This document shows, piece after piece, positions 11,996-21,547 of a stretch of 64,000 bases of DNA. The stretch is taken from NCBI GenBank assembly GCA_043228905.1, contig JBHGNT010000012.1, positions 15,934,001 to 15,998,000 of the forward strand, written 5' to 3'. The DNA is from Azolla caroliniana (taxonomy: Eukaryota > Polypodiophyta). The notes under the pieces were generated by a model that was given only the letters and a program-made list of their open reading frames with translations, was not told the origin of the DNA and ran no database searches. The position numbers and the translations under genes are program-made. The stretch's first letter is position 1; each line of letters starts with the position of its first letter.

Positions 11996-12405
11996 TTGCC
12001 TTGACCTCCTCCTGTAGTGCTTGTACTTTAGCTGCGGAGGGGCCTTTTGTGGGAGTAGCCAATGTGGCTTCCCGCATCTGCTCCTCTAATTGCGTGATGA
12101 CTGCCTGAGTTTCCTTTAGCTGTTGTTTGGTCTCCTTACTCGTGCGCCATGCTTGCTTGTTTTTGTAAGCCATGTCTTTCGCTCCTAAGCGCACCCGAGC
12201 TAATTCCTGGTTCACTTTCACCAAGGCCATGTTGAGGGTTGGCAACTCGATTGCCATGTTCCCTCCGTCTGAATGCCGCTTGCGGTTGATTTTGCTAAGG
12301 GTCATTTCCTCCTCCGGCTCGATTAACCTAGTGATGGCTCGCTATATCATCTGCCGCTTTGCGTGCTCTTCGGCCATGCCTTGGGCTGCTGCAACCTGTT
12401 GGGTG
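11996..12405 (-). pseudogene. Coiled-coil segment of L, between C and D
   Basis: The minus-strand frame reads from the D target site into QQVAAAQGMAEEHAKRQ, one TAG stop, then a long helix rich in Glu, Lys, Gln and Ala (MTLSKINRKRH, VNQELARVRLG, KETKQQLKETQ, VQALQEEVKA) to the C target site. Heptad spacing of Leu/Val/Ala suggests a coiled coil of over 100 residues. It continues the frame at 17301-17400 once D is removed and the frame at 6880 once C is removed. It is part of the post-integrase module shared with H; role unknown. Confidence 0.6.
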
Positions 12406-12630
12406 TGTAGAAATCGGCAACTATACAAATAGAGATTGAGAGCGAGATCACACATACACAAAATTGTTCTATATTAATTGTATGTTACATTAGCCCAAAT
12501 GGCTTCTTTGTAGAGACGATGAACAAAAAGTTATGTCTCTTCAAATGAAGAGTTTTCTCTAAAGTATAATAATAGAAATAACTTTTCGTAATAATAAATA
12601 AATATTATATTTAGATTAAATATTTCCACA
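12406..12630 (-). repeat. 3' LTR of Copia D
   Basis: On the minus strand TGTGGAAATATT to GATTTCTACA; preceded on that strand by the purine tract AGCTTAAGGGGGGG. Confidence 0.93.
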
Positions 12631-12654
12631 CCCCCCCTTAAGCTAAATATTATT

Positions 12655-15600
12655 TTATTCAAAAGTATTGTCGTTCGACGAATAGTTTGGCATTGTTAGA
12701 CCAATCTTTCGGCAACAAGCGATATGCTTTGTTTGAGGTACTGGCTTTGTTAGAAAATCGGCCCACATTAGTGTTGTGGACGCATACTTCAAATCTAGCT
12801 TCTTCTCTTCGATTAAGTCTCGTAGAAAGTGATGCTTGAAAGAGACATGTCGAATATTATCACTCATTTTTGGATTACAAGCTAACTTGATACATGATTG
12901 ATTATCACAATGAAGGATTAGCTTTGAGGTTTTAAACAAGTTAAGTTCTTCAAGTATGGAATGAATCCATATTCCTTCTTTAGCAGCGAGTGCGGCAGCT
13001 ACATATTCGGCTTCCGTTGAAGATAATGCAACCGTTGTTTGCTTCTTAGACCTCCATGCTATAGCGGCTCCGGCGAGACAATATACGAAGCCACTTGTTG
13101 ACTTACGACCATCAACATCCCCCCCCCAATCCGAGTCCGTCCATCCAGATAATTGTGATGGATTGGTCCATCCTTCAAGGTTCATGTTCATTGACTCGGA
13201 TTGCGATCTGGAGTAAGTTAACACCATATCTTTCGTTCGTTTTAGATAACGTAGTAGTCGTTTTAATGCTTGCCAATGTTTCGGTCCGGAATCCTGCATA
13301 AATCTCGAAAGAATTCCAACGGTGAAACATAAATCGGGACGTGTACAACTAACAAGGTAGCGTATACATCCAAGAATTTGCTTGTAAGGAACATTGAGCA
13401 TCTCATCTCGCTCTTTGATAGTTCGAGGAGCATCTTCGATTGATAATTTGCATGGAGTTGACATGGGTGTCGAGATAGGCTTGCAATGTAGCATGTCAAA
13501 ACGTTTTAATACACTTTCAATGTATTGAGTTTGGGAAAGAGAAATGGTTCCTTTGGCACGATCTCTTTGTAGGTTCATTCCAAGGAAATACTTCATTGGA
13601 CCAAGGTCAGTTATTGGAAAAGCTTGTTGAAGTTCCTTCTTCGCAAGTTGTAGATACGCGAGTGAGTTGGCAAGTAGAGGTAAGTCATCGACATAAACAC
13701 CGATTATGATGAAATTATTCTTAGCTCTTTTAATATATACATTTGGTTCATTCTTTAGTCGTTTATATCCATTCTTAGTTAGAAAATTATGAAGTCGATG
13801 ATACCAAACTCGTGGAGATTGTCGTAGACCGTATAAGGATCGATGTAGGCGACATACAGCATTTGGTTGAGTTGAATCTTCAAAATGTGGTGGTTGTTGC
13901 ATATAGATCTCTTCTTCGAGTTCTCCATGAAGGAAAGCGGTTTGAACATCTAAGTGATGAAGTTCCAAATCAAGTTCGACGGCGAGAGAGACGAATATGC
14001 GAAATGTGATACTTCGCAATGTAGGGCTAAATGTATCTTTGAAGTCGATTCCAGGTATTTGCGAAAAACCACGAGCTACGAGACGAGCTTTGAAACGTAT
14101 AATATTTCCAGTAGCATCGGTCTTCTTCCGAAGAACCCACTTACAACTAACAATTTGTCGATCAGGTGGTGGATCGACAAAGCTCCAAGTTTTGTTCTTT
14201 AATAAGGCTGTCATCTCTTCTTCCATGGCTGCTCTCCATTTAGGGCCATCGGTACCAGACAACGCTTCGCGAACGGTAATAATTAATTCATTTGCGGTAT
14301 CTGGTTCTTCTTCAACTATGAGAGCGTCCATATCGAGGTCCACAAAGTGTGCCTCGAATTGGTCAAGTTCCTTATAGATATCGGACAAGGAGCGCGTACG
14401 ACGAGGTGGTGAGTCGTTATCATATGAGTTTGGATAGTCTTGCGAGGATTGTGATTGTGAGTTAATTGAAACATCACTAGTGATGTCGGGTGAGTGAAGA
14501 TGAAATGGCGGAATGATTTGAGAGGTTTGAGGGCTTTCAAGAGTATTTTGAATAGAATTCGAGAAATTAGATAAAGAGATTGGTAAAGTGGTAGATGTAT
14601 GTAAGCGTGGTGAAGATAAGGTTGATGTAGAGGATGTGTTTGTGAGGTCATCATAATGTGTAGAGTTAGATGGTGTGAAAACACTATCAAGATGTGGGTT
14701 AATATAGTTAGTTTGTTTAGGTTGGGTATTTCTTTTATATTGGTTGGTTACATTTAAAGATGCATTTTTTATTTTACTTTTATTTTTATTAACTTTAAAT
14801 TTAAATATTGGCTTTTTATGTAGACGGAGTCGAACGGGAGGAGTTCTTGGAGGAGAGGAGATGGGAGGAGATGCAAGGGGTCGATGTGAAGGAGAGATTG
14901 GAGGAGGTGCAAGCGGTGGAGGTAGTGGCTGATCAACGTGAATAAGAGGGCGAGGGATTACCACATAACGATCGACAGCATCGAGGACTTCATCAAAGTG
15001 AGAGGCAACGTTGATATTGGCGGCTTTTCTTGATCGATTGTTGGCGGCGATAGTAGCGGCATCAACATTCTTCGCTCGATGGCCAGTGGGTATTCTCTTT
15101 GAAGGGCGGCAATTATCATCATCACTGTTGTGTTGGTGGCAAAGGGCGGCATCGACGGCGGTGCTGTTTTGGAGGCGGCGGTCGGCAGCAATAAAGATGT
15201 TTTGTTGGCGGGAGGCGGCGGCGGTAGTGTTGGTTGGGAGGCGGCGGTCGTCAGAACCAGAGATGTTTTCTTGGCGGAAGGAGGCGACGGTGGCGGTGCT
15301 GTTTGGGAGGCGGCGATAGTCTGCAACCGCCATGTCCTTTTGGCGGGAGATGTCGATGGCATCGGTGGCGGCGGCGCTGTTTGGAGGGCAGCAATTATCA
15401 TCAGCAACACTGCTGTTTGGGCGACAAAACGTGGCGGCGGTGGTGGTGGCGGCGACGGCGGTGTTTGCAGGGCGGCGAACAGTGGCGACATCATCTTTTG
15501 ACTGTTCGGCTCCTTCACGAGTATTAATTTTAGGGTTATGCGTTGGTGTCGTGGATTCAAGAAATGGTGACTCATCAAATTTGACGGTACGACTATAAAA

Positions 15601-17121
15601 GAACGTGTTCTTGCTTGGATCGAATAAACGGTAAGCCTTGTAGCCATTTGCATCTCCGTACCCAACAAAGATCGCTTTTCTTGCTCGTTGTTCTAACTTG
15701 GATCGTTTTTCAGCAGGGACGAAGGCGTATGCAAGGCAACCAGAAATTTTGAGATCTTGCATATTTGGTTTTACTCCAAACCATAACTTGTATGGTGTGA
15801 TTAACCCAAGTGTTCGATGATAGTTGCGATTTTGGAGATAGCATGATGTTGCGACGGCTTCTTCCCAAAATGAGGGTGAAAGTGACGCTAGATTCAACAT
15901 GCTCCGGGCCGAATTAAGGAGTGTTCGATTCTTGCGTTCGGCTAGACCATTTTGTTGTGGTGTTGAAGGAACAGAAATTCGTTGTAAAATTCCATGGTCT
16001 TTACAAAATTTTGTAAACTTGTTAGATGTATATTCTCCTCCCCCGTCAGATTGTAGACATTTCAATTGTAGATTTAGTTGCTTTTCTGTTAGTGATTTGT
16101 AATTTGTAAAAGCAATGAACGCTTGGTCTTTGCTTTTGAGAAATGTTAGTATTGTAAACCTTGTATAATCATCGATGAAACTAATGAAATACTTTGATTT
16201 TAAAAGTGATTGAGTTGGGAATGGACCGCATATGTCACTATGGACGAGTTCAAGAGGTCGACTTCTTCGTGAGTTACTTGTAGGAAACTTTGATGATGCC
16301 ATTTTGCCGAACAAGCATGCCTCACATAAGTCGATTTTGCAAAACATATCCTTTGGGACTCCTTGAGCGAGGTTGTGAGTTTGGAGTGTTCGCATAGCAG
16401 CAAGGTGTGGATGTCCAAGTCGGTAATGCCAAAGTAGAGTGAGTTCTTGTTGTCTTTCGATTTCGGTTGTGTGAACTTCGATTGTTGATTGGGTTGTTGG
16501 ATGTACACTAATGGGATATAACCCTCCTTGTCTTTTGCAAGAAGTTCGTATTGTGAGACCATTTGGTAGAAGGTGACGAATCACGGCTTGGTTATGATGG
16601 AACTCGATGATGGTTCCATTCGAAGTTGCTTGACTTATCGAGAGAAGGTTCTTGGTGATACCAGGTACGTGGTACACATAATTGATCATGAAGTTTCCTC
16701 CTCCGGGGAGATGAAATGTAAGTTGGCCTTTGCCTAATGCTTGTTTTACTCCATTATTTCCAAATCTAACAGTTATTGGATTTTGTAGAGGTGTGTACCT
16801 TTGAAGCCAATCTGATCGATGTGTAAGATGATTTGTTGCTCCGATGTCGAGATACCATTTGTCGTCCTTCTTTGTTGGTATGTCTGCGACAAGTGCTTCA
16901 GCTACGAAAGCTTGCATCAAGTCACTGTAACCTTCTTCTTCATATTCATTCTTTTCTTCCATCGAGGCGGCATAGACCTCTTCTTCTTCTTCTTCTTCTT
17001 CTTCTTCTTCATTTCTCTCTTCCTCAAATTCCTCGACAATGTGCGCTTGTGGTCGGCGAATATTGCTTGGAATATTGTAGAAATCGGCAACTATACAAAT
17101 AGAGATTGAGAGAGAGATCAC
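12655..17121 (-). CDS. Copia pol (protease-integrase-RT-RNase H), open frame
   Basis: An unbroken frame of about 1,488 codons, the longest in the window. It is open from inside the 5' LTR (a GTG codon at 17119-17121), but the first in-frame ATG is near 16962, after a Glu run, so a true start is missing with gag. Domains: protease WYLDIGATNHLTH (usual DTG is DIG here); integrase zinc segment ending CEACLF and catalytic HSDICG, QSDGGGEY, NGLAERKNR; a repetitive linker (15000-15540); RT with FLHGELEEE and YVDDLPLL; RNase H with TDSDWGG, STEAEY, CDNQSC and a FLTKP end. Every catalytic acid is present, so the protein could act in trans if translated. The Thr to Ile change in the protease loop may reduce cleavage. 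Confidence 0.9.
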   Translation of the reverse strand: MISLSISICIVADFYNIPSNIRRPQAHIVEEFEEERNEEEEEEEEEEEVYAASMEEKNEYEEEGYSDLMQAFVAEALVADIPTKKDDKWYLDIGATNHLTHRSDWLQRYTPLQNPITVRFGNNGVKQALGKGQLTFHLPGGGNFMINYVYHVPGITKNLLSISQATSNGTIIEFHHNQAVIRHLLPNGLTIRTSCKRQGGLYPISVHPTTQSTIEVHTTEIERQQELTLLWHYRLGHPHLAAMRTLQTHNLAQGVPKDMFCKIDLCEACLFGKMASSKFPTSNSRRSRPLELVHSDICGPFPTQSLLKSKYFISFIDDYTRFTILTFLKSKDQAFIAFTNYKSLTEKQLNLQLKCLQSDGGGEYTSNKFTKFCKDHGILQRISVPSTPQQNGLAERKNRTLLNSARSMLNLASLSPSFWEEAVATSCYLQNRNYHRTLGLITPYKLWFGVKPNMQDLKISGCLAYAFVPAEKRSKLEQRARKAIFVGYGDANGYKAYRLFDPSKNTFFYSRTVKFDESPFLESTTPTHNPKINTREGAEQSKDDVATVRRPANTAVAATTTAATFCRPNSSVADDNCCPPNSAAATDAIDISRQKDMAVADYRRLPNSTATVASFRQENISGSDDRRLPTNTTAAASRQQNIFIAADRRLQNSTAVDAALCHQHNSDDDNCRPSKRIPTGHRAKNVDAATIAANNRSRKAANINVASHFDEVLDAVDRYVVIPRPLIHVDQPLPPPLAPPPISPSHRPLASPPISSPPRTPPVRLRLHKKPIFKFKVNKNKSKIKNASLNVTNQYKRNTQPKQTNYINPHLDSVFTPSNSTHYDDLTNTSSTSTLSSPRLHTSTTLPISLSNFSNSIQNTLESPQTSQIIPPFHLHSPDITSDVSINSQSQSSQDYPNSYDNDSPPRRTRSLSDIYKELDQFEAHFVDLDMDALIVEEEPDTANELIITVREALSGTDGPKWRAAMEEEMTALLKNKTWSFVDPPPDRQIVSCKWVLRKKTDATGNIIRFKARLVARGFSQIPGIDFKDTFSPTLRSITFRIFVSLAVELDLELHHLDVQTAFLHGELEEEIYMQQPPHFEDSTQPNAVCRLHRSLYGLRQSPRVWYHRLHNFLTKNGYKRLKNEPNVYIKRAKNNFIIIGVYVDDLPLLANSLAYLQLAKKELQQAFPITDLGPMKYFLGMNLQRDRAKGTISLSQTQYIESVLKRFDMLHCKPISTPMSTPCKLSIEDAPRTIKERDEMLNVPYKQILGCIRYLVSCTRPDLCFTVGILSRFMQDSGPKHWQALKRLLRYLKRTKDMVLTYSRSQSESMNMNLEGWTNPSQLSGWTDSDWGGDVDGRKSTSGFVYCLAGAAIAWRSKKQTTVALSSTEAEYVAAALAAKEGIWIHSILEELNLFKTSKLILHCDNQSCIKLACNPKMSDNIRHVSFKHHFLRDLIEEKKLDLKYASTTLMWADFLTKPVPQTKHIACCRKIGLTMPNYSSNDNTFE
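15000..15500 (-). repeat. Coding minisatellite in Copia D linker
   Basis: Between integrase and RT the frame contains about seven diverged copies of a unit of roughly 60-70 bases, visible in protein as repeats like RRLPNSTA...RQ.NI...D. The plus strand shows repeated ggaggcggcg blocks. Element B has a shorter version (3540-3800). Confidence 0.6.
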
Positions 17122-17300
17122 ACATACACAAAATTGTTCTATATTAATTGTATGTTACATTAGCCCAAATGGCTTCTTTGTAGAGACGATGAACAAAAAG
17201 TTATGTCTCTTCAAATGAAGAGTTTTCTCTAAAGTATAATAATGGAAATAACTTTTCGTAATAATAAATAAATATTATATTTAGATTAAATATTTCCACA
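17076..17300 (-). repeat. 5' LTR of Copia D
   Basis: 225 bp, about 99% identical to 12406-12630 by eye (differences near 12440/17110 and 12568/17245). Fused directly to pol sequence at 17075. Confidence 0.93.
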
Positions 17301-17660
17301 GGGTGGCGAATAACTCCATGAGTTCGAAAGTCGTGCCGAACTGGAGGATGACGACGAACTCGTGAATGACTGCTAGAATTTCGTGATAAGTGAGGACCTT
17401 GCTTTCTTCTGTTGTAGATTCCTGGTGAGCGTAGTTCCTTCTGCTGAAACTGAAACGACTGTTGTCATCGACACGGCGGCAACTGGCGTCTCCTTGGCCG
17501 ATTTCGTCGCGGCAGTTTTTGCCAAACCTTGTCCATGTTTTCAATCCAGCCGACAGCGTTTCGGATTGGGGCTTCGGGGAATCTCCTCCTGCTCGCTTGG
17601 TTGGCTAACCCACTCCGCTGATTCTGCCTGTTGAACCAGAGGTGTGGGATCGACTATCGG
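17301..17660 (-). pseudogene. Linker and coiled-coil start of L module
   Basis: Minus-strand frames carry a basic proline-containing segment near 17580-17530 (SPNPKRCRLD, then TAG, KHGQGLAK) that aligns with the H copy (SPKPKPRRLDQKDGRRLVK at about 60840-60900). After it comes a helix-rich stretch (HEILAVIHEFVVIL, ELMELFAT) running into the D insertion site. The shared linker shows both copies belong to one protein family. The basic segment could be a nuclear localisation signal; this is inference. Confidence 0.5.
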
Positions 17661-17897
17661 CTTCGGTAGGCCGGAGGGCGCATGTTGTGGAGGCCATTCG
17701 TTCTCCTCGTCTTGCTATTCAACTGTACAGAGGCCACAAAGCCGAAGCTTCTGGCCGGAGACTAGCGGCTAAGATGGTGACGGGTGAACCGCAGTTGGAC
17801 CAGGGAGTGCCGCTGTCGGCGGAAACAATACTATCAAGTATTGTGCGATGATTGAGAGCAATTTTCCCCCGGCATATTGGGTGAGGAGTCCGGCCGG

Positions 17898-18300
17898 TTA
17901 GGCTGCGCATGTGACAAAGCCCCAATCCATTGAGTTGTATTCGTACATTGTGATAATTACTCTTGCCTTGTGCATCGACATCCCATAAGATTTCAAATGC
18001 ACGCTGGCGTGCAACAAAAACTTCTCGACATCCCGAAAGAAGATGTTTGAAGCCTTTGCGGAGGCAGAATATTGCCCAAAATATTTTTCCAACACTGCGG
18101 TGGGAGGACTATTGAAACACCGGTCTCCTAGTGGGCTCAGGCCGAACTTTTTTGTGATTGTGGCGTTGGTGATAGTATCAACATTAATCTTTACTCCAAT
18201 GTCGTGGGCGTTGGGGTGCGGTTGGGCCTCGACGACTCTGATATAACCTGCCAAGCTGTGGTCATGGAGCCTTTGTCATAGGGTAGAGGAAATGTCGATG
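17898..18300 (-). pseudogene. Uncharacterised post-integrase ORF, copy in L
   Basis: The start at ATG 18298-18300 (MAIDISSTL) aligns with the H copy start at 60137. TGA at 18271-18273 sits where H has an Arg codon. The rest is open to 17898: GYIRVVEAQPHPNAHDI, FGQYSASAKA, FFRDVEKFLL, YGMSMHKARVIIT, MDWGFVT. About half of the aligned residues match H, so two independent copies kept the same protein. Beyond the stop, further similarity continues (IIAQYLIVLFPP against H IIQQYLTILFPP). I do not recognise the fold; it is not RNase H, chromodomain or a membrane protein. Region 17661-17897 is its Pro-rich degenerate C-terminus. Confidence 0.6.
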
Positions 18301-18762
18301 GCCATGGTGACGAGAGGGTTGATTTTTGTAGAAGGGTTATCTACGTGCAGAGAGTGAGGAGAGGATAAAGGAGGGGAGTGAGGGAGTGGTTTACCTTCGT
18401 CTGTGCGTGAAGTATTTTGTGGAAGGCTGAGGCCTGCTTTTTTGTATGGTCTAGCGAGGGAAACCAACTTCCGAGATTCTTCAAGCCATGGCACCACACG
18501 CGTGAACAACAAGGTTCTTGCTTTCTTGGGGTTCGTCCCTGCATGCAAGAGGTCTTTAAATAGTTCTGAATGCCCCTCCCCCCTTTTCTTTTCAGTTGAG
18601 AAGGACAATATACAATCATTTTACTATAATGCTGGATTAAGAATCACTCTATTTATAGAGAGTGGGGTCCATCATGCGAGGTAAATTTGGCGGGGAGTGG
18701 CCAGGCGGTTGATTCGTTGGCTGTTTCGCAAATGGGTTCGGTGGTGTGGGTCCCAAGTATGG
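18301..18762 (-). other. Spacer between integrase and ORF in L
   Basis: The minus strand begins (18762) with bases matching H just after integrase (CTTGGGACCCACACC, compare 59690-59710). An open frame at 18608-18276 has no counterpart in H and is probably chance. Confidence 0.4.
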
Positions 18763-19507
18763 TGTTGTGAAGAAAACCGGCCCGAGGAGGAATCAAGGAA
18801 TTAAAGGCATGAATCCGCCCTTGCACGAGTGTGCGCAAATTGGTACATCGCACATAACTAAGAATAGGATGGCTGATGTAAATATACTAAGTATGACATA
18901 TTTATTAGCTAGGAGATCGACACGTATCTCTGTCCGAAAGGACAGAGAATAAAGTTGATGTAACGGCCTCCTCGGCGACCTATAAAAGGGAGGGGAGAAG
19001 AACAAGAAGGTATCGCGTTTTGGCAAGGACGAGGTGTTGTCGGACTAGGTATTGAGCTCTCTCCTCCTCTATCGCTGCTCTCCACTCTATTTCTGCATTG
19101 GTTGCCTCTTCTGCGCGTAAGCCGTGTGTTTCCAGCAAAGGCTCCATCGTGCGTTCTCTGTGTCGTGTGTGTGTGCGTGGGTTTCTGTGTGTCGGGTTGG
19201 TTGCCAACTTCTCGGTTGTAATCTTGCATACATTGTAACCTTGCTAGTTATTGAATTCAAACTTCTATTTTCTCTCTCTTGTGTTCTCGTGAGTTCCCTC
19301 TACCTTGTCCGGTGAGCGTGGATCACGTTCGGAGACTATATGCGTTCCGGTCTTATTTGGCCAGTAACATTGTCGGCAACAAGTAGGCTTAGTTGGTGAT
19401 ACGCTCACGTATCTCTCTCTCTCTCCCTTTTGATCTCTTAAACCCCTCAATCCAAGACCCCAGCGGTCCCACCTTAGCTTCTCCCACGTGAGCGGAAATA
19501 CACGACA
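18763..19507 (+). repeat. 5' LTR of Gypsy F
   Basis: TGTTGTGAAG to ACACGACA. TATAAAAG lies at 18981-18988, in gaccTATAAAAGgg, shared with the 3' LTR. Confidence 0.85.
18981..18988 (+). promoter_or_regulatory. TATA box in F LTR
   Basis: TATAAAAG, conserved at the matching position of the 3' LTR (25302-25309) although the LTRs differ elsewhere. Confidence 0.55.
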
Positions 19508-19548
19508 TTAATTTCGTGATCCTGACGTGAAACAAGGCAGCAAAGGAG

Positions 19549-20112
19549 TTGAAGATGAGGGGATTGGACCTCGCCGAAGCCATGGTGGCAACGGTTGTCC
19601 GGATAGTAAGCGCTCGCGAGGGCACAGGTGCCCTCGACAGGGCCATTGAAGCGATTGTCGACGCGATAGGCCGGTTCAATGGTAGGAACGCCACGAGTTA
19701 TTTAGAGGCCTACCGGGCCAAAATGGTGATGAGGGACATTTCGGAAGATAGGCGGTTGTCCGGTTTCCCTCGGGTGGCGACGCCAAGCATTCACGCAGAG
19801 CTAGTCGAGGTACAAGCTGGGTGCCAAACCTGGGGAGCGTTTGAAGGTCCGATCCTCGAGAAATACGGGCTCGATGATTCGCTTTCGCTATCAAAGCCAG
19901 AGCTCATGGAGTGGGCGGAGACCCTTGGAAAGGCGAGGAAAACATCTTCGCTCCTCCAGGAATTTGAAAAACGGTTCGCTCGGTTGTTTGCGTTGGACCG
20001 GACTATGCTCGACACGAGCCGGGTCTTGTTGTTCGTCAAAGCGGTGGACACATTGGACCGGGAGAAAGTGGGTCTCCTATTGGAGATGGACGAAGGGTTT
20101 ACGACAGACTAG
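19549..20112 (+). CDS. Gypsy gag N-terminal part (element F)
   Basis: An open frame of 187 codons 40 bases after the 5' LTR. It contains FNGRNATSYLEAYRAKM, similar in layout to plant Gypsy capsid domains, and FEKRFARLFALD...LFVKAVDTLDREKVGLLLE, whose counterpart in J is FKSRFGRLSARD...MLLRAVD. It would form the capsid that packages RNA. The frame ends at TAG (20110-20112) before the zinc knuckle, which lies downstream in broken sequence, so gag is truncated. Confidence 0.7.
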   Translation: MKMRGLDLAEAMVATVVRIVSAREGTGALDRAIEAIVDAIGRFNGRNATSYLEAYRAKMVMRDISEDRRLSGFPRVATPSIHAELVEVQAGCQTWGAFEGPILEKYGLDDSLSLSKPELMEWAETLGKARKTSSLLQEFEKRFARLFALDRTMLDTSRVLLFVKAVDTLDREKVGLLLEMDEGFTTD

Positions 20113-20260
20113 GTTGTGGTGAAACAAGTTTGTAGTCGGTTCGACAAATGACGTGAATAGAGCGACGAGGGGTCGCCAGCAGCAAGGTCGGTCCTAGAAA
20201 GGGGGTTCGAGGAGCCGACATTGGTAAGGAAAGATCACGCAGGCCGTGGCTGGAGTCGGG

Positions 20261-20287
20261 TTTAGGGGTTTAGGGTTTAGGGTTTAG
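20261..20287 (+). repeat. Interstitial plant telomere repeat
   Basis: TTTAGGGG followed by TTTAGGG, TTTAGGG, TTTAG: nearly four plant telomere units inside the F gag region. It is flanked by near-duplicate host sequence: gatcacgcaggccgtggc before and gatcgcgcaggcctgg after. Confidence 0.9.
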
Positions 20288-20355
20288 ATCTCCAGATCGC
20301 GCAGGCCTGGAGGGACAACGACGAACAACCTCATGACCGGAGGCCGCCGGCAGGG

Positions 20356-20667
20356 CAACAGTGCATGTGGTGTGACGCGGTCAGTCACATCCGGAAGGGG
20401 TGCACCGATTTTGTAGAAGCACTCAGGACTAACGCGGTGTACCTCTGGAATAGGCGGGTTCATGTGAGCGAGACTCGGAAAGCCCTCGAGTTGAATACCG
20501 GGCGCAGCGGAATGAAGCGGATGATGGAGGAAGCCGCGACGCAACACGGAGAGGCTGTCCACTACTCTACGTCGGTGGGTAGCCGGGTCGGGGGCGACAA
20601 GGGCCGAAAGGCGAAAGACTTCGGATTCTGGCCGCTATTGCTAGAAGGCCTCCCGGGGTTTGGCTGA
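20356..20667 (+). pseudogene. Gypsy gag C-terminus with zinc knuckle (F)
   Basis: The frame holds CMWCDAVSHIRKGC, a perfect CX2CX4HX4C RNA-binding knuckle, followed by a basic region. It belongs downstream of the gag at 19549, but stops and the telomere-repeat insertion separate the two. Confidence 0.65.
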
Positions 20668-20882
20668 GGAAAGAGAAAGTGGACCGCGTAGAGCAGTGGA
20701 TTCGGGAGGTCACTAGATGGCACGACCCGGTTGAAGAAAAGACCGGCTTCGTGGAAGCCACATGCCAGAACTACGAGGTTTTGGTAGAAGACAAGCGCAC
20801 GGGAAAGGCTTGAGGGGCCGGTCCCTCATAACGGTACGAGACCTGGTTTGGACCGAAGCCGAACGATGCCACCAAAACCGGC

Positions 20883-21547
20883 GTGCCGGATAGAAAGAAG
20901 CAGGCCGGCTTCCGACTGAGCACCGAAATCGAGCGAACGACGGAGCTACGAAAGGTCCTTGAGGAACGGATCCTCGACAACAAGGTGGAGTTATCGTTAC
21001 GAGAGGTACTCGGGATTGCCAAGAAGGAGTTCCACGACTCCATTGTAGACTTGGTAAAGCGTATGCGGCTCTCGACGGAGCCGAAGCCGGAGAAGCCTGT
21101 AGAGGTGCGGACGACATGCCTAGAAGACACGGCCCTAGAGGACGAGTTGGCGGACAACCACTATTCGAAGTTGCATTGGGCCAGAGCCACTACGGAACCC
21201 CTGCTTGGATCGGGGACGTTGTGGAGCCGGTGGTGGCATTGATAGACCATGGATCCATAATCAACCTGATGTGCATGGATTTCTATAAGAAAGGGAAATG
21301 GCCAATCTACACCAAGCACGGGTGGAAGATACATGTGGCGACGCGCGCTACAAAGGAGCTACATGGTGGATGCCCAAATGTACACTTAAAGATCGGCGAC
21401 GTCGAGATAGATCAACACTTCTTTGTGCAGGAGACATCCTCGCACCCGGTGATACTCGGCGAACCGTACATTACGGCGGCACGCATGGAAACGAAGGTGC
21501 TAGACAACGGTTCGGCATACGCGCGCGTGAAGAGCCATGACGGGTAG
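20883..21547 (+). pseudogene. Gypsy protease region (F)
   Basis: Two overlapping frames. The first (20883-21242) is a charged helical region after the zinc knuckle. The second (21116-21547) is a retropepsin-like domain: VALIDHGSIINLM holds the catalytic Asp (D-H-G in place of D-T/S-G), followed by KIGDVEIDQHFFVQ and HPVILGEPYI, the conserved ILG motif. The protease would release gag and pol products. Confidence 0.7.

Larger units (their letters stand above)
12406..17300 (-). mobile_element. Copia element D, gag-less
   Basis: Two 225-bp LTRs (12406-12630 and 17076-17300), differing at about two positions, flank an internal region carrying only protease to RNase H. The perfect target duplication gggtg lies at 12401-12405 and 17301-17305. 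The 5' LTR joins the internal region directly at 17075/17076: primer site, leader and the whole gag gene are absent compared with B. A purine tract (minus strand, 12631-12643) precedes the 3' LTR. It sits inside the coiled-coil gene of L. Confidence 0.93.

Noticed and set aside
14958-15668. Open frames of about 90-240 codons on both strands over the D linker
   Set aside because: Shadows of the repetitive coding linker of Copia D; the real frame is the minus-strand pol.
17281-17544. A single ORF reading from L into the D LTR
   Set aside because: The last residues are LTR sequence; the real frame continues at 12405 after D is removed.
18276-18608. Minus-strand 110-codon frame upstream of the L module ORF
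   Set aside because: No counterpart in H; it overlaps the true ORF start at 18300 in another frame.
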